Positions 26,171 through 35,562 of a stretch of DNA of 64,000 nucleotides are shown in pieces. The number at the start of each line of letters is the position of its first letter. The first letter of the stretch is position 1. The notes below the pieces were generated by a model. It made no database searches, was not told where the DNA came from, and saw only the letters and a list, made by a program, of their open reading frames with translations. This DNA is from Sphingomonas sp. HMP6 (lineage in GTDB: Bacteria; Pseudomonadota; Alphaproteobacteria; Sphingomonadales; Sphingomonadaceae), in the NCBI RefSeq assembly GCF_013374095.1, contig NZ_AP022672.1:1797501-1861500 (forward strand). The letters run 5' to 3'. The translations under genes were made by a program, and so were the position numbers.

Positions 26171-26247
26171 TGGTCGGAGCGACAGGATTCGAACCTGCGA
26201 CCCTCACACCCCCAGTGTGATGCGCTACCAGGCTGCGCTACGCCCCG
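26171..26247 (-). tRNA. tRNA-Pro (anticodon GGG)
   Basis: A complete 77-nt cloverleaf can be drawn, including the encoded 3' CCA. The acceptor stem is CGGGGCG/CGCTCCG with one G-U. The D-arm is GCGC/GCGC, the anticodon stem is TCACA/TGTGA with loop CTGGGGG (anticodon GGG), and the T-arm loop is TTCGAAT. The GGG anticodon reads CCC and CCU proline codons. Confidence 0.95.
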
Positions 26248-26313
26248 ACCGAGGGAAGCGCGCTTAAGCCGGGCGGCGCTGAGATGCAACCCACTGTGTG
26301 GCGGAACCGTGCT

Positions 26314-26985
26314 TCATTTGAACTGGCCGAGCGGCAGCAAGCGCTTGGCGAGGGTTTGGATCAGTCGGGGATCGCCGCCTTTGACCACCGCCGCCACCTG
26401 CACCGCGCGGCGCTGGATCAGGCGGTCGAGCGTCGTCGGGGTCGAGCCCTTCGCCGCCGCGTCGAGCAACGCAGGTGCGGCCGCATCCTTGGGGTCAAGC
26501 GACAGGCGTAGCAGCGCCGCGAGGCCGGGGAACAGCGCACGGCCACCGCCGAGCGCGACCGAGCGATCGATCGCGACCACGCCGGTCGCTTTGCGCGCGC
26601 CGAGCGCGGCACGGGCCGCGAATCCCCCAAGCGCCTCGACCGCGTTCAAATGCCATGCACCGATGGCCGCCTGCGCCTCGGCATCGCGCGGGTTCTTGGC
26701 GGCGAGTGCCTCGAACTGCGCCTTTGCGGCGAGCGCATCGGTGCGACTTTTCGACAGTTTCGCGCGGTAACTGACCGCCATTGCACGCGTCATCTGCGCC
26801 TCGCTATCGCCCGGCGCGCGCGCCAGCGTTGCGTTCGCCGCCGCCTCGACACTCGCAATCTGGGCAAGCGCGGCAGCCTTATCGCGTGCGGCGAAGGCGG
26901 TTTGCGTCAGTTGCTCGCGCCCCGAATCCGCGAATGCGGCGGCGGGGGCGATCACCATTGCGGCGGCGGCAAGATATTTGAACAT
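26314..26985 (-). CDS. Secreted protein with TPR-like helical repeats, unknown function
   Basis: The 223-residue product has a signal peptide (about residues 1-20, ending AAAFA). The Ala-rich helices are spaced like tetratricopeptide repeats ([30 protein letters not shown]). The later half ([17 protein letters not shown]) has no recognisable motif. I chose the ATG at 26985 since the signal peptide begins there; the upstream start adds eight residues. It is probably periplasmic, with a function in protein-protein contacts at best guessed. Confidence 0.7.
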   Translation of the reverse strand: MFKYLAAAAMVIAPAAAFADSGREQLTQTAFAARDKAAALAQIASVEAAANATLARAPGDSEAQMTRAMAVSYRAKLSKSRTDALAAKAQFEALAAKNPRDAEAQAAIGAWHLNAVEALGGFAARAALGARKATGVVAIDRSVALGGGRALFPGLAALLRLSLDPKDAAAPALLDAAAKGSTPTTLDRLIQRRAVQVAAVVKGGDPRLIQTLAKRLLPLGQFK

Positions 26986-27040
26986 GCGGTCTCCCATCGC
27001 CTGGCTCAACGCGGCACGCGCGTTTTGGCCTCAAACAACC

Positions 27041-27352
27041 TCAATCCCCGATGAGCGTGCGCCAGAAAGTCCCGTCCCAGGCCTTCACGCTCATTTCCAG
27101 AACCGTGAAATCCCGCAGCGCGCGGCCGAACGCCTTTTGGTGATCGGCGGTGCCATGGGCAGCGAGCGCTTCACCGCTTTCCCAGCGTTCGGAGATGCGG
27201 ATGATGTCGGGGTCGACCGCGTCGAAGGCGAAGTTGTAGAAGTCACACCCCGTCTCGGCGGCGGTGGTCGCCATGTGCGCAGTGAGCAAGTCGGTCATCC
27301 GGGCAGCGTCGCCGGGGGCGGTCTTGATGTGGCCCATTACGAGGATGGTCAT
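27041..27352 (-). CDS. Antibiotic biosynthesis monooxygenase (ABM) domain protein, quinol monooxygenase-like
   Basis: The 103-residue protein is a single ABM ferredoxin-like fold. MTILVMGHIKTAPGDAARM is the first strand and helix, then ETGCDFYNFAFDAVDPD, ISERWES and the HGTADHQKAF helix. These match YgiN-like small cofactor-free monooxygenases that dimerise in the cytosol. The start at 27352 fits the domain boundary; longer frames read into non-conserved sequence. The substrate is unknown. Confidence 0.82.
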   Translation of the reverse strand: MTILVMGHIKTAPGDAARMTDLLTAHMATTAAETGCDFYNFAFDAVDPDIIRISERWESGEALAAHGTADHQKAFGRALRDFTVLEMSVKAWDGTFWRTLIGD

Positions 27353-27509
27353 GGCGGACTCCGTGGTCGGCGCGCGGGCGTAGAACAGCAACGCCCGTTG
27401 CCACGCCGCGCAAGTGATGATAGCGCGCGCCGCTTGTAGCGAGGCCGCAAGGTCGCGCCAGTCCGCTTGCGTTTCCGCGCAGGTGAACCCTGCTTTACCA
27501 AGGTAGCCC

Positions 27510-27854
27510 ATGTTCGCAACGCCCGCTTTTGCCCAAACCGCCGGTGCCGCCGTGCAGCCCGACGGCTTCCTTGCCATGCTGCTTAACTTCGGGCCGCTGC
27601 TGCTCGTCTTCGTGGTCTTCTATATGCTGATCCTGCGGCCGCAGCAGGCGCGCGCCAAGGCGCAGGCCGCGACGATCGCCGCCGTCAAGAAGGGCGATTC
27701 GGTCATCACGGCGGGCGGCATCGTCGGCAAGGTGGTGAAGGTCGAGGAACGCTTCGTCGAAGTCGAGATCGCGCCGACGATGAAGGTGAAGGTGGTCAAG
27801 GCGACGCTCGCCGACGTGACGCCTTCGGGCTCCGGCAAGCCAGCGAACGACTGA
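27510..27854 (+). CDS. yajC: Preprotein translocase subunit YajC
   Basis: The 114-residue protein has one N-terminal transmembrane helix (GPLLLVFVVFYMLILRPQQ) and the conserved YajC cytosolic domain (KGDSVITAGGIVGKVVKVEE). YajC is the small accessory of SecDF-YajC at the inner membrane. It leads a tight operon with secD (4 nt gap), secF and an Mth938-domain gene, the standard alphaproteobacterial order. The N-terminal extension before the helix is short and hydrophobic. Confidence 0.95.
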   Translation: MFATPAFAQTAGAAVQPDGFLAMLLNFGPLLLVFVVFYMLILRPQQARAKAQAATIAAVKKGDSVITAGGIVGKVVKVEERFVEVEIAPTMKVKVVKATLADVTPSGSGKPAND

Positions 27855-27858
27855 TACG

Positions 27859-29439
27859 ATGCTCGATTTCCCGCGCTGGAAGGTCGTTTCGATCCTGCTG
27901 TTCCTCGGGTGCCTGATGGCGCTCGCGGTGCCGAGCGTAATCCCGACATCGGTCACCGCCAATTGGGGCGTGCCGCTGCCGCGGATCAACCTCGGGCTCG
28001 ATCTGGCGGGCGGCGTCGATCTGCTGCTCGAGGCCGATACCAAGAAGTTCATCGACGACCGGGTTGAGGCCAAGCGCGAGCAGATCGCCACCGCGATGGC
28101 CGCGAAACCTGCGATCTCGATCGGCGACATCGCGACCGATGGCGGCAAATTGACCTTCTTGCTGCGCGATGTCCGGCAGATCGATGCCGCGCGTGAGCGG
28201 TTGAACAAGCAGACCAACGGCGTCGGCTACACCGCACAGCGCGACTGGGATTTGCAGGTGATCGACGGCGGTCGCATCGTGATGACACCGACGCAGGCCG
28301 GCATCACGCAGGCAATCGACGATGCGATGAAGACCGCGACCGACGTCGTGCGCTCGCGCATCGACAAGCTTGGTACGAAGGAACCCGACGTCCGCCGTCA
28401 GGGCGCTGACCGGATCGATGTGCAGGTCCCGGGGTTGAAGGACCCGAAGCAGCTCAAGGAATTGCTCGGCAAGACCGCCAAGCTCGAATTCAAGATGGTG
28501 TCCGACACGCCGTACAGCCCCGGCGTGATTCTGCCGGCGGGTACCCAGGTCCTTCCCTATCCCGAACAGGGACCGGGCGCACAGATCATCGTGCGGCGGC
28601 AAGCCGTGCTGACCGGCAGCGACTTGGTGAGCGCGAAGCAGTCGTTCAAACAGGAGGACAATCGCCCGATCGTCGACTTCACCTTCAACAGCGAAGGTGG
28701 TGCGAAGTTCGCGCGGATCACGCAGAATAATGTCGGCAAGCGCTTTGCCGTGGTGGTCGATGGTCAGGTGATTTCCGCGCCGTCGATCAACACGCCGATC
28801 CTGGGCGGGCAAGGCTATATCGAGGGTGGCTTCACCGTCGAATCCGCCAACAACCTGGCAATCGCGCTGAGTTCGGCGCTGCCAATCGCGCTGAAGGTGG
28901 TGCAGGAACAAAGCGTCGGGCCGGATCTCGGACAGGAATCGATCAATGCCGGCCTCACCGCCTCGGCGCTCGCGGTCGTATTGGTCGTCCTGTTCATGAT
29001 CGCGACCTATGGGCGCTTCGGTTTTTATGCCGATTATGCGGTGGTCATCAACGTCGTCGTCATCATGGGCGTGCTGGCGCTGATCGGCGGCACGCTGACG
29101 CTGCCGGGGATCGCGGGCTTCGTGCTGACGATCGGTACGGCGGTCGATGCGAACGTTTTGATCAACGAGCGCATCCGCGAGGAACGGCGGCGAGGGCGAT
29201 CGGTCATCCAGTCGGTCGAGCTTGGGTATAAGGAAGCGAGCCGCACGATTTTCGAGGCGAATGCGACGCACGCGATTTCGGGCATCATCATGTTCGTGCT
29301 CGGCTCCGGCCCGGTTAAGGGCTTTGCGATCGTGCTGCTGATCGGGATCGCGACGTCGGTGTTCACCGCCGTCACCTTTACCCGGATGCTGGTTGTGTTG
29401 TGGATCCGCCGCAACCGCCCGACCGACATGAACATTTGA
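27859..29439 (+). CDS. secD: Protein translocase subunit SecD
   Basis: The 526-residue inner-membrane protein uses the proton motive force with SecF to pull preproteins through SecYEG. The first TM helix is at about residues 8-28 and is followed by the signature LGLDLAGGVDLLLE. The large periplasmic P1 domain follows. The C-terminal half holds five TM helices with the SecD motifs GTAVDANVLINERIREE and GSGPVKGFAIVLLIGIATSVFTA. The length is normal for the two-gene SecD/SecF arrangement. Confidence 0.97.
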   Translation: MLDFPRWKVVSILLFLGCLMALAVPSVIPTSVTANWGVPLPRINLGLDLAGGVDLLLEADTKKFIDDRVEAKREQIATAMAAKPAISIGDIATDGGKLTFLLRDVRQIDAARERLNKQTNGVGYTAQRDWDLQVIDGGRIVMTPTQAGITQAIDDAMKTATDVVRSRIDKLGTKEPDVRRQGADRIDVQVPGLKDPKQLKELLGKTAKLEFKMVSDTPYSPGVILPAGTQVLPYPEQGPGAQIIVRRQAVLTGSDLVSAKQSFKQEDNRPIVDFTFNSEGGAKFARITQNNVGKRFAVVVDGQVISAPSINTPILGGQGYIEGGFTVESANNLAIALSSALPIALKVVQEQSVGPDLGQESINAGLTASALAVVLVVLFMIATYGRFGFYADYAVVINVVVIMGVLALIGGTLTLPGIAGFVLTIGTAVDANVLINERIREERRRGRSVIQSVELGYKEASRTIFEANATHAISGIIMFVLGSGPVKGFAIVLLIGIATSVFTAVTFTRMLVVLWIRRNRPTDMNI

Positions 29440-29452
29440 TCGGCCAGATACG

Positions 29453-30409
29453 ATGCGCTTGCTGAAACTCGTCCCCGACAACACCAATCTGCCGTTCGTA
29501 TCGCTGCGCCGCTGGGCGTTTGCGCTGACGGTGGCCTTGACGATCGCGGCGGTCGCCATCGTCTTCGCCAAGGGTCTGAACCTCGGCGTCGATTTCGTCG
29601 GCGGCCTGACGATCGAGGAGAAGTTCCAGACGCCGCCTTCGGTCGAAAAGTTGCGCGAGACGGTCGAACGGCTCAACCTCGGCGAACCGCGGCTCCAGGC
29701 GGTCGGCCTCGATGGCAGGACCGTGTCGATCAAACTGCCCCCGGTGAAAAGCGCCGATGAAGGCGCGACTGCGCGCGTGGTCGATACCGTCCATGCCGCG
29801 GTGGTGAAGGATTTCCCCGACGCGACCTTCTCGCAACAAAGCTCGGTCAGCGGCAAGGTATCGGGCGAACTGATCCAGAACGGCATCCTCGCGGTCGTGC
29901 TCGCGGTGCTCGGTATCGGCCTGTTCGCGATCTTCCGCTTCGAATGGCAGTTCGGCGTCTCGACCGTCGTCGCGATCGTCCACGACGTGTTGATGACGCT
30001 CGGCTTCTTCGCGCTGACGCAGTTCGAATTCGACCTCAACATCGTCGCCGCGGTGCTGACGATCATCGGTTATTCGATCAACGACAAGATCGTGATCGAT
30101 GACCGGATCCGCGAGAATATGCGCCGCTATCGCAAGATGGATATGCCGCAGATCATCGATCTGTCGGTCAATGAGACGCTACCGCGTACCGTCATGACCT
30201 CCTTGACGATCCTGCTCGCGCTGTTCGCGATGCTGATCTTTGGCGGGCATGTGCTGCGCGGCTTCACCGCCGCGATGATTCTCGGCATCTTCGTCGGCAC
30301 CTATTCATCGATCTACGTGTCGTCGTCGCTGCTCATCTCGCTCGGACTGCGGCCCGACCCGAAGCTGGCGGACGAAGCTGCGGTACCGAGCAAAAACGCC
30401 GCACGCTGA
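29453..30409 (+). CDS. secF: Protein translocase subunit SecF
   Basis: The 318-residue inner-membrane partner of SecD starts 13 nt after the secD stop. It shows the SecF N-terminal motif LNLGVDFVGGLTIEE and the RND-type membrane core TIIGYSINDKIVIDDRIRE. A later helix pair includes FGGHVLRGFTAAMILGIFVGTYSS. Its stop overlaps the start of the next gene (TGATG), showing translational coupling. Confidence 0.97.
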   Translation: MRLLKLVPDNTNLPFVSLRRWAFALTVALTIAAVAIVFAKGLNLGVDFVGGLTIEEKFQTPPSVEKLRETVERLNLGEPRLQAVGLDGRTVSIKLPPVKSADEGATARVVDTVHAAVVKDFPDATFSQQSSVSGKVSGELIQNGILAVVLAVLGIGLFAIFRFEWQFGVSTVVAIVHDVLMTLGFFALTQFEFDLNIVAAVLTIIGYSINDKIVIDDRIRENMRRYRKMDMPQIIDLSVNETLPRTVMTSLTILLALFAMLIFGGHVLRGFTAAMILGIFVGTYSSIYVSSSLLISLGLRPDPKLADEAAVPSKNAAR

Positions 30410-30804
30410 TGCGGATCGATGCCGAACGCGGGGCCGGGCCGATCATTACCGGCTTTTCGCGCAGTGAGGTTTCCGGGGGCGGGTTCAAGGTCGAGGCGGG
30501 CAGTTTCAAGGGCGTGTACCGCGCGCTGACGATCTCACCCGACGCGGTTGCCGAATGGTCACCACCGCCGCTCGACATGATCGGTGCCGACGCACTGGCG
30601 GCGCTGCTCGCGATCGATCCGCGTCCCGAATTCCTGCTGCTCGGCACTGGCGCGACGATGCAGCGCCCGCCCCCTGCCTTCGTCCGCGCGGTCGAGGCGC
30701 TGGGCATCGGCGTCGAGGCAATGGACAGCCGCGCCGCCGCGCGCGCCTGGGCCGTGCTGCGTGGCGAAGGCCGCTGGGTGGTGGGCGCGCTGTATCCGCT
30801 TTAA
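30409..30804 (+). CDS. Mth938-like domain-containing protein (NDUFAF3 family)
   Basis: The 131-residue cytosolic protein matches the MTH938/DUF498 family. The conserved core is PEFLLLGTGATMQRPPP and the C-terminus VEAMDSRAAARAWAVLRGEGR. Eukaryotic homologues (NDUFAF3) help assemble respiratory complex I, and bacterial members often sit next to secDF, as here. The ATG overlaps the secF stop by one base. Its exact role in bacteria is not established. Confidence 0.88.
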   Translation: MRIDAERGAGPIITGFSRSEVSGGGFKVEAGSFKGVYRALTISPDAVAEWSPPPLDMIGADALAALLAIDPRPEFLLLGTGATMQRPPPAFVRAVEALGIGVEAMDSRAAARAWAVLRGEGRWVVGALYPL

Positions 30805-30859
30805 TCGCGCCGTACGGGCGGCTATCTGTCGCCGGATCGGGTAATGGGGAGAGTCGGAT

Positions 30860-32095
30860 ATGAAAGCCTTTTTGGCCACGCTTGCGCTGGTCGCGACACC
30901 GGCATGGGCCCAAACTGCGCCCACCGCCCCGGCGCCTTTTCCAGCGCCCGTTCCGACGCCCGCCCCCCAGGCGGCGCCCCAGCCCAGCCCTGCTCCGGTG
31001 ACCACGCCCGACTATACCCAGCCGCAAAACTGGCTGTGCCGCCCCGGCCGCGCCGACCCGTGCAGCGCCGACCAGAGCGCGACGATCGTCAAGGCCGACG
31101 GATCGCGCAGCCTGGAACGCTTTACCCCGGCAAAGGACGCGCGATTCGATTGCTTTTACGTCTATCCCACCGTCTCGATGGACCGCACGCCTAACAGCGA
31201 CATGCAGGCGGGACCGGAGGAGAATAGCGTCGCCGCGTTCCAGGCGGCGCGTTTCACCAAACATTGCCGCGTGTTCGCGCCGCTTTATCGCCAGGTGACC
31301 CTGTCCGGCTTGCAAGCCGCGCTGAGCGGGCGTCCGGTCGCGATCGACCGGGCAATGGCGTATCGCGACGTGAAAGCCGCGTGGGAGGAATATCTGGCGT
31401 ACGACAATCACGGCCGCGGCGTCGTGCTGATCGGGCATAGCCAGGGGTCGGGCGTGCTCAAGACGCTGGTCGCCGATGCGATCGAGGGGACGCCGGTACA
31501 GAAGCAGATCATCTCCGTGCTGATCCCCGGCACCAACGTGGCCGTGCCGGTTGGCAAGGACGTGGGCGGTGATCTGAAATCCACGCCGTTGTGCCGCAAG
31601 GCGAGCGAGACGGGCTGCGTGGTCAGCTATGTCACGTTCCGCGCCGATGCCCCGCCCCCGCCGAACAGCCGCTTCGGCGGCGTGGCGCAACCAGGCATGA
31701 CCGCGGCGTGCGTCAATCCGGTGGCGCTGCGCGGCAAGACGACGACCGCCGACGCCTATCTCGGCGCGAAGGGCGCAGGCTTGTCGAGCGCGCCGCAGGG
31801 GCCGTGGTCGAGCGATGGCGCGCCGGTCACCACCCCGTTCGTCAAGGTGCCGGGGCTGCTCAGCGTTGCGTGCACCGCCAGCGGCAAGTTCAGCTACCTC
31901 GCGATGACGGTCAACGCCGTATCGAGCGATGCACGCACCGACACGATCGTCGGCGATATCGCGTTCGGTGGCGGCATCCTGAAGGATTGGGGGCTGCATC
32001 TGCTCGACATGCCAGTGGTGATGGGCGATCTGGTCGAACTGAGCGCGGTGCAGGCGAAGGCGTGGTTGGGTAAGCAGGGGGCGGCGAAGCAGTAA
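30860..32095 (+). CDS. DUF3089 alpha/beta-hydrolase-like secreted protein
   Basis: The 411-residue protein has a signal peptide (about residues 1-17, ending AWA), a long Pro/Ala-rich linker, and a DUF3089 domain from about residue 60. Features are the N-terminal WLCRPGR, the FYVYPTVS stretch, and the nucleophile elbow GHSQGS with Ser194. This points to a serine hydrolase active in the periplasm or outside. The substrate is unknown for the family. It is followed directly by a REPIN-like repeat rather than a visible terminator. Confidence 0.85.
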   Translation: MKAFLATLALVATPAWAQTAPTAPAPFPAPVPTPAPQAAPQPSPAPVTTPDYTQPQNWLCRPGRADPCSADQSATIVKADGSRSLERFTPAKDARFDCFYVYPTVSMDRTPNSDMQAGPEENSVAAFQAARFTKHCRVFAPLYRQVTLSGLQAALSGRPVAIDRAMAYRDVKAAWEEYLAYDNHGRGVVLIGHSQGSGVLKTLVADAIEGTPVQKQIISVLIPGTNVAVPVGKDVGGDLKSTPLCRKASETGCVVSYVTFRADAPPPPNSRFGGVAQPGMTAACVNPVALRGKTTTADAYLGAKGAGLSSAPQGPWSSDGAPVTTPFVKVPGLLSVACTASGKFSYLAMTVNAVSSDARTDTIVGDIAFGGGILKDWGLHLLDMPVVMGDLVELSAVQAKAWLGKQGAAKQ

Positions 32096-32107
32096 TCGGC
32101 CGCTGTG

Positions 32108-32177
32108 CTCCGGCGAACGCCGGAGCGCTGGGAGTAAGGCGTGTCGCGTGCACCCAAGGCTCCGGCCTGCGCCGGAG
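32108..32177. repeat. REPIN-like inverted doublet
   Basis: Two palindromes with the same stem, CTCCGGCGAACGCCGGAG (32108-32125) and CTCCGGCCTGCGCCGGAG (32160-32177), lie 34 nt apart in the gap between the convergent DUF3089 and glycosyltransferase genes. Loop sequences differ but stems are shared, as in REP doublets. Confidence 0.78.
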
Positions 32178-32188
32178 CGCAAGCGGGA

Positions 32189-33355
32189 TTATTGCGCGAC
32201 CAGCGCCGCCAGATGCTCATATAGCGCGGCGGTGTTGGCGTCCCACGTGAACCCCTCCGCCCCGCGGCGGACGGCGTCAGGTGCGTGCGGATTGACCAGA
32301 AGCTCGGCGATCCCAGCCGCGAAAGCGTCCCCGCTGCGCTGGACGATCCGGCCGTAAGCGGGATCGGTCACCACCTCCCCAGCCCCACCCGCATCGGTTA
32401 CGACGATCGGCGTGCCGCACGCCAGCGCCTCGACCCAGGCGTTGGCGAGGCCCTCGGAGGACGAGGCCAGCGCCATAACGTCGGCCGCACCGAGCAATGC
32501 CGGAAGATCAGCATGTGGCACCGATCCGAGCAGTCGCACGCGCTCCCCCAGCCCGAGCGCCGCGATCTGCGCGGTGAGCGCGGTGCGCTCTGGGCCATCC
32601 CCTGCGATCAGCAGGGTGGCGGACGGCAGCGCGGCCAGCGCGTTGATGACGATGTGGTGCCCCTTGCGCGGGATCAGCGCGCCGAGCGAGACGATCAGCG
32701 GGCCGGTGACTCCGTATGCCGCCTTGGCCGCGATCCGGTCGCGCGGGGCGAAGCGGTCGAGGTCGACGCCGGTGTGATGCACACGGATCTGATCGGCCGG
32801 GATGCCGAGTGCGGTCATGTCGGCGCGCATCGCCTGGCTGACCGCGAGCACGCCGTCCGCTGCTTGACCTGCGGCGATGACTTGCGTGCCGGTGGGGGCG
32901 GCACGGCCCCAATGATGGATGTCCGCGCCGCGCGCCTTGATCGACACCGGCACGCCGAAATGCCGTCCCAGCGCGACGGCGGCGGGGCCGTCGGGGAAAA
33001 AGAACTCGGCGTCGATCACGTCGAACGCGAAATCGCGGCGGAGGCGGGTGAGCAGCGGGATCAACCGCCGCGTCAGCGCGCCCGCATGGAAACGCCCGCC
33101 AGTGCCGGGCAGCGTGGTGAAGCGCGGGCGGTAGGTGTCGAGGCCTTTCCAAGTCTCGTGCTCGGGCAGTTGGGCGAGGTCGGCATAATGCGCGTGGCGG
33201 CTGAGCGGCCAAGGCGGCAGGCCAACCGGCGCGACCAGCCGGAGTTCGACATTGGGATGCGCTGCCAGCCCAAGCGTCTGCCGCTCGACAAAAACCCCGA
33301 AATTCGGGCGCGTCGCGTCGGGGAACAGGGTCGAGAGCGTGAGGACGCGGAGCAT
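32189..33355 (-). CDS. GT4 family glycosyltransferase
   Basis: The 388-residue GT-B enzyme opens with LTLSTLFPDATRPNFGVFVE, typical of exopolysaccharide-type GT4 proteins. It shows SLGALIPRKGHH, ADVMALASSSEGLANAW and EALACGTPIVVTDAGG (E(x7)E region binding the sugar nucleotide). It is cytosolic or membrane-peripheral. A phosphomannose isomerase gene lies next to it on the same strand, separated by a large repeat. A role in mannose-containing surface glycan is possible but only inferred. Confidence 0.87.
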   Translation of the reverse strand: MLRVLTLSTLFPDATRPNFGVFVERQTLGLAAHPNVELRLVAPVGLPPWPLSRHAHYADLAQLPEHETWKGLDTYRPRFTTLPGTGGRFHAGALTRRLIPLLTRLRRDFAFDVIDAEFFFPDGPAAVALGRHFGVPVSIKARGADIHHWGRAAPTGTQVIAAGQAADGVLAVSQAMRADMTALGIPADQIRVHHTGVDLDRFAPRDRIAAKAAYGVTGPLIVSLGALIPRKGHHIVINALAALPSATLLIAGDGPERTALTAQIAALGLGERVRLLGSVPHADLPALLGAADVMALASSSEGLANAWVEALACGTPIVVTDAGGAGEVVTDPAYGRIVQRSGDAFAAGIAELLVNPHAPDAVRRGAEGFTWDANTAALYEHLAALVAQ

Positions 33356-33422
33356 CGTGCGTTTATAGGCTGAAATGCTTTACGCGGCGTTTGTAAGTGT
33401 CGGGGCCGCTGCAGAAGAAGGT

Positions 33423-33591
33423 GGTTCACGCGAAGGCGCGAAGAGCAGAAAAGGCCGCGAAGGCGATATCGCCGTGGCCGTCGCATGCCCTTTTATGAGC
33501 AAGAAGGATGGAGCAACGGGTCGCGCTATCGCCTTCGGCAAAGCAAAAAACCTTCGCGCTCTTACCTTCTCTTCGCGCCTTCGCGTGAACC
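33423..33591. repeat. Long inverted repeat with 23-bp perfect arms
   Basis: GGTTCACGCGAAGGCGCGAA(GAG) at 33423-33445 is exactly inverted at 33569-33591. The inner parts (GCGAAGGCGATA... and ...CGCTATCGCCTTCGGC) also partly pair. The right arm lies about 10 nt from the manA stop codon, so it forms that gene's 3' UTR. It fills the 243-nt space between the two genes; no ORF is supported there. Confidence 0.85.
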
Positions 33592-33598
33592 TCTTTTT

Positions 33599-34423
33599 CT
33601 AAAGCCGCTTGTCCCCCGGATACGCCAGCAACAGGTCGCTGCCCGCGTTCGCAGTGATCTCGCTACGTCCGGTGAGGGTCAGGCATTCGCCTGCTGTCCA
33701 AGCCACGCCGTCGGCTGCACCCGCGCCAGCGACGGGGACGAACCAGCCGGTCACGCCCTCGGGCAGATCGACTACGCGATGGCCACCCGCGAAGCGTTCG
33801 ACGACGAATTTCGGACCTTCGGCCAGAATTTGGCGATCACCGCCGTCAGACGCGGGCGTCGGCAAGGGCACGAACGGGTCGCCATCCGACACCGCGACGC
33901 CGGCGTCGAGGTGCAGTTCGCGGTCGCTGCCATAATCGTAGAGGCGGTAGGTCAGGTCGACATTCTGCTGGACTTCGACGCAGGTGATCCCCGCGCCGAT
34001 CGCGTGAATCGTGCCGGCCTTGTTGTAGATGAAATCACTTGGCTTGACCGATTTCCAGTCGAGCTTGTGCGCGATGGAACCGTCGAGCGCCGCCACCCGT
34101 AGGTCTTCGTGCGTCATCGGCGCCAGCGTGCCGATCGCAATCGTCGAATCGGGTTCCGCCGCCAGGATCAGCCAGGCCTCGTCCTTGCCGCGCGGATAGC
34201 CGGCGGCCTGCGCCTGCGCATCGTCGGGATGGACCTGCACCGACAATTTCTCGCTGGTGAACAGATATTTGATCAGCAATTCGGGTTCGCCCGCGTGCGG
34301 CGTCTGGAACCAGACTTCGCCCACTTTCGCGCCCCCGGGTGCAGGATCGGCGAAACCGGGCCACAAATGGGTGCGGCCCCACGGCTTTTCGACGCGTTTG
34401 GTGGCGAGCAGGGTTGCGGTCAC
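33599..34423 (-). CDS. manA: Class I mannose-6-phosphate isomerase
   Basis: The 274-residue cytosolic zinc enzyme interconverts mannose-6-phosphate and fructose-6-phosphate. Motifs include KPWGRTHLWPG, the zinc-site SVQVHPDDAQA, GKDEAWLIL, and AGTIHAIGAGITCVEVQQN with metal-binding His and Glu. The start is GTG at 34423 with SD AGGAG (34434-34438); the ATG further upstream adds 22 unconserved residues. It is shorter than E. coli ManA, as usual for the compact form. It may supply mannose precursors for the nearby glycosyltransferase. Confidence 0.87.
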   Translation of the reverse strand: MTATLLATKRVEKPWGRTHLWPGFADPAPGGAKVGEVWFQTPHAGEPELLIKYLFTSEKLSVQVHPDDAQAQAAGYPRGKDEAWLILAAEPDSTIAIGTLAPMTHEDLRVAALDGSIAHKLDWKSVKPSDFIYNKAGTIHAIGAGITCVEVQQNVDLTYRLYDYGSDRELHLDAGVAVSDGDPFVPLPTPASDGGDRQILAEGPKFVVERFAGGHRVVDLPEGVTGWFVPVAGAGAADGVAWTAGECLTLTGRSEITANAGSDLLLAYPGDKRL

Positions 34424-34549
34424 GGTGGGCGATCTCCTGTGGTCGGACAGTAATGCAAACGCATCGTTACGGCCAAGTGATCCGTTCACCGAAACGGCCC
34501 ACTGAAAAACATTGTTCGCGGCCGCGCGCTTGCGCTAAGACCGCTCGCG

Positions 34550-35500
34550 ATGCGTACCCCCCTTACCCGCTCGCCCCTCGCCCGCAGCCTTGCGGTCGTC
34601 CTGATCGCCGGATGCGCGCTCACCACCGGCTGCGCGCAGAACCGCAACAAGGGCGATATTCCCTACGTCGCGCGCGATGTCGGGACCCTTTACACGGCGG
34701 CACGCAAGCGTCTGGATAACAAGGAATATAAGCTCGCCGCCGCGCTGTTCGACGAGGTCGAGCGGCAGCATCCCTATTCGGTATGGGCACGCCGCGCGCA
34801 GTTGATGAGTTCGTTTAGCTATTATCTGGCGCACGATTACACCGCCTCGATCCAGTCGGCGCAGCGCTTCCTGTCGGTCCATCCGGGCAACCGCGACGCG
34901 CCTTATGCCTATTATCTCATCTCGCTCGGCTATTACGAGCAGATCAGCGATGTGACGCGCGACCAGAAGATCACGCAGCAAGCGCTCGATTCGCTGGGCG
35001 AATTGATGCGGCGCTATCCCAACACGCGCTACGCCGCCGATGCCCGCCTGAAAGTCGATCTGGTGCGCGACCATCTGGCCGGCAAGGAAATGGAGATCGG
35101 GCGCTTCTACGAAACGCGCGGGCAGTGGCTCGCGGCGACCGGGCGGTTCCGCAAGGTGGTCGACGATTATCAGACGACCACGCACACGCCCGAGGCGCTG
35201 ATGCGACTGACCGAGACGTATCTGGCGCTCGGGGTACCGGAGGAAGCCCGCAAGGCCGCCGCCGTGCTGGGCGCGAACTATCCGGGCACGCAATGGTATG
35301 CGCGCGCCTACAAATTGTCGGGCGAGCATCCGCCGGTCGCCGTCGCGGCGATCGCGACGGGCCAGCCGGTCGTGCCCAATGTCGGGACCCCGGCGCCGGT
35401 CGACCTCAAGAAAAAGCGCGAGATCAACCGCGACACCAGCGCGGCCCCGGTCGGCACCTCCGCGACGAACAACCCGAGCAGTCCCAACCGCGGCAATTGA
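34550..35500 (+). CDS. bamD: Outer membrane protein assembly factor BamD
   Basis: The 316-residue lipoprotein belongs to the BAM complex that inserts beta-barrels. An N-terminal signal with lipobox-like Cys residues (LIAGC near residue 22 and LTTGC near 28) precedes TPR repeats. The BamD signatures are DVGTLYTAARKRLDNKEYKLAAALFDEVERQHPYS, read in parts, and YVAYYLISLGYYE-like helices. The C-terminal tail is Pro/Asn/Lys-rich and variable. recN follows 62 nt downstream on the same strand, a common alphaproteobacterial order. Confidence 0.93.
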   Translation: MRTPLTRSPLARSLAVVLIAGCALTTGCAQNRNKGDIPYVARDVGTLYTAARKRLDNKEYKLAAALFDEVERQHPYSVWARRAQLMSSFSYYLAHDYTASIQSAQRFLSVHPGNRDAPYAYYLISLGYYEQISDVTRDQKITQQALDSLGELMRRYPNTRYAADARLKVDLVRDHLAGKEMEIGRFYETRGQWLAATGRFRKVVDDYQTTTHTPEALMRLTETYLALGVPEEARKAAAVLGANYPGTQWYARAYKLSGEHPPVAVAAIATGQPVVPNVGTPAPVDLKKKREINRDTSAAPVGTSATNNPSSPNRGN

Positions 35501-35562
35501 TGCGCTGCGCGTAAAAAGAACGATACCGGAACACGCAAAGCTCGGGTAAAGGGAGCGGCACG

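Noticed and set aside
27796..30066. 756-codon frame on the - strand
   Set aside because: It is antisense to secD and secF; composition is Arg/His-rich as expected for a shadow frame, with no family signature.
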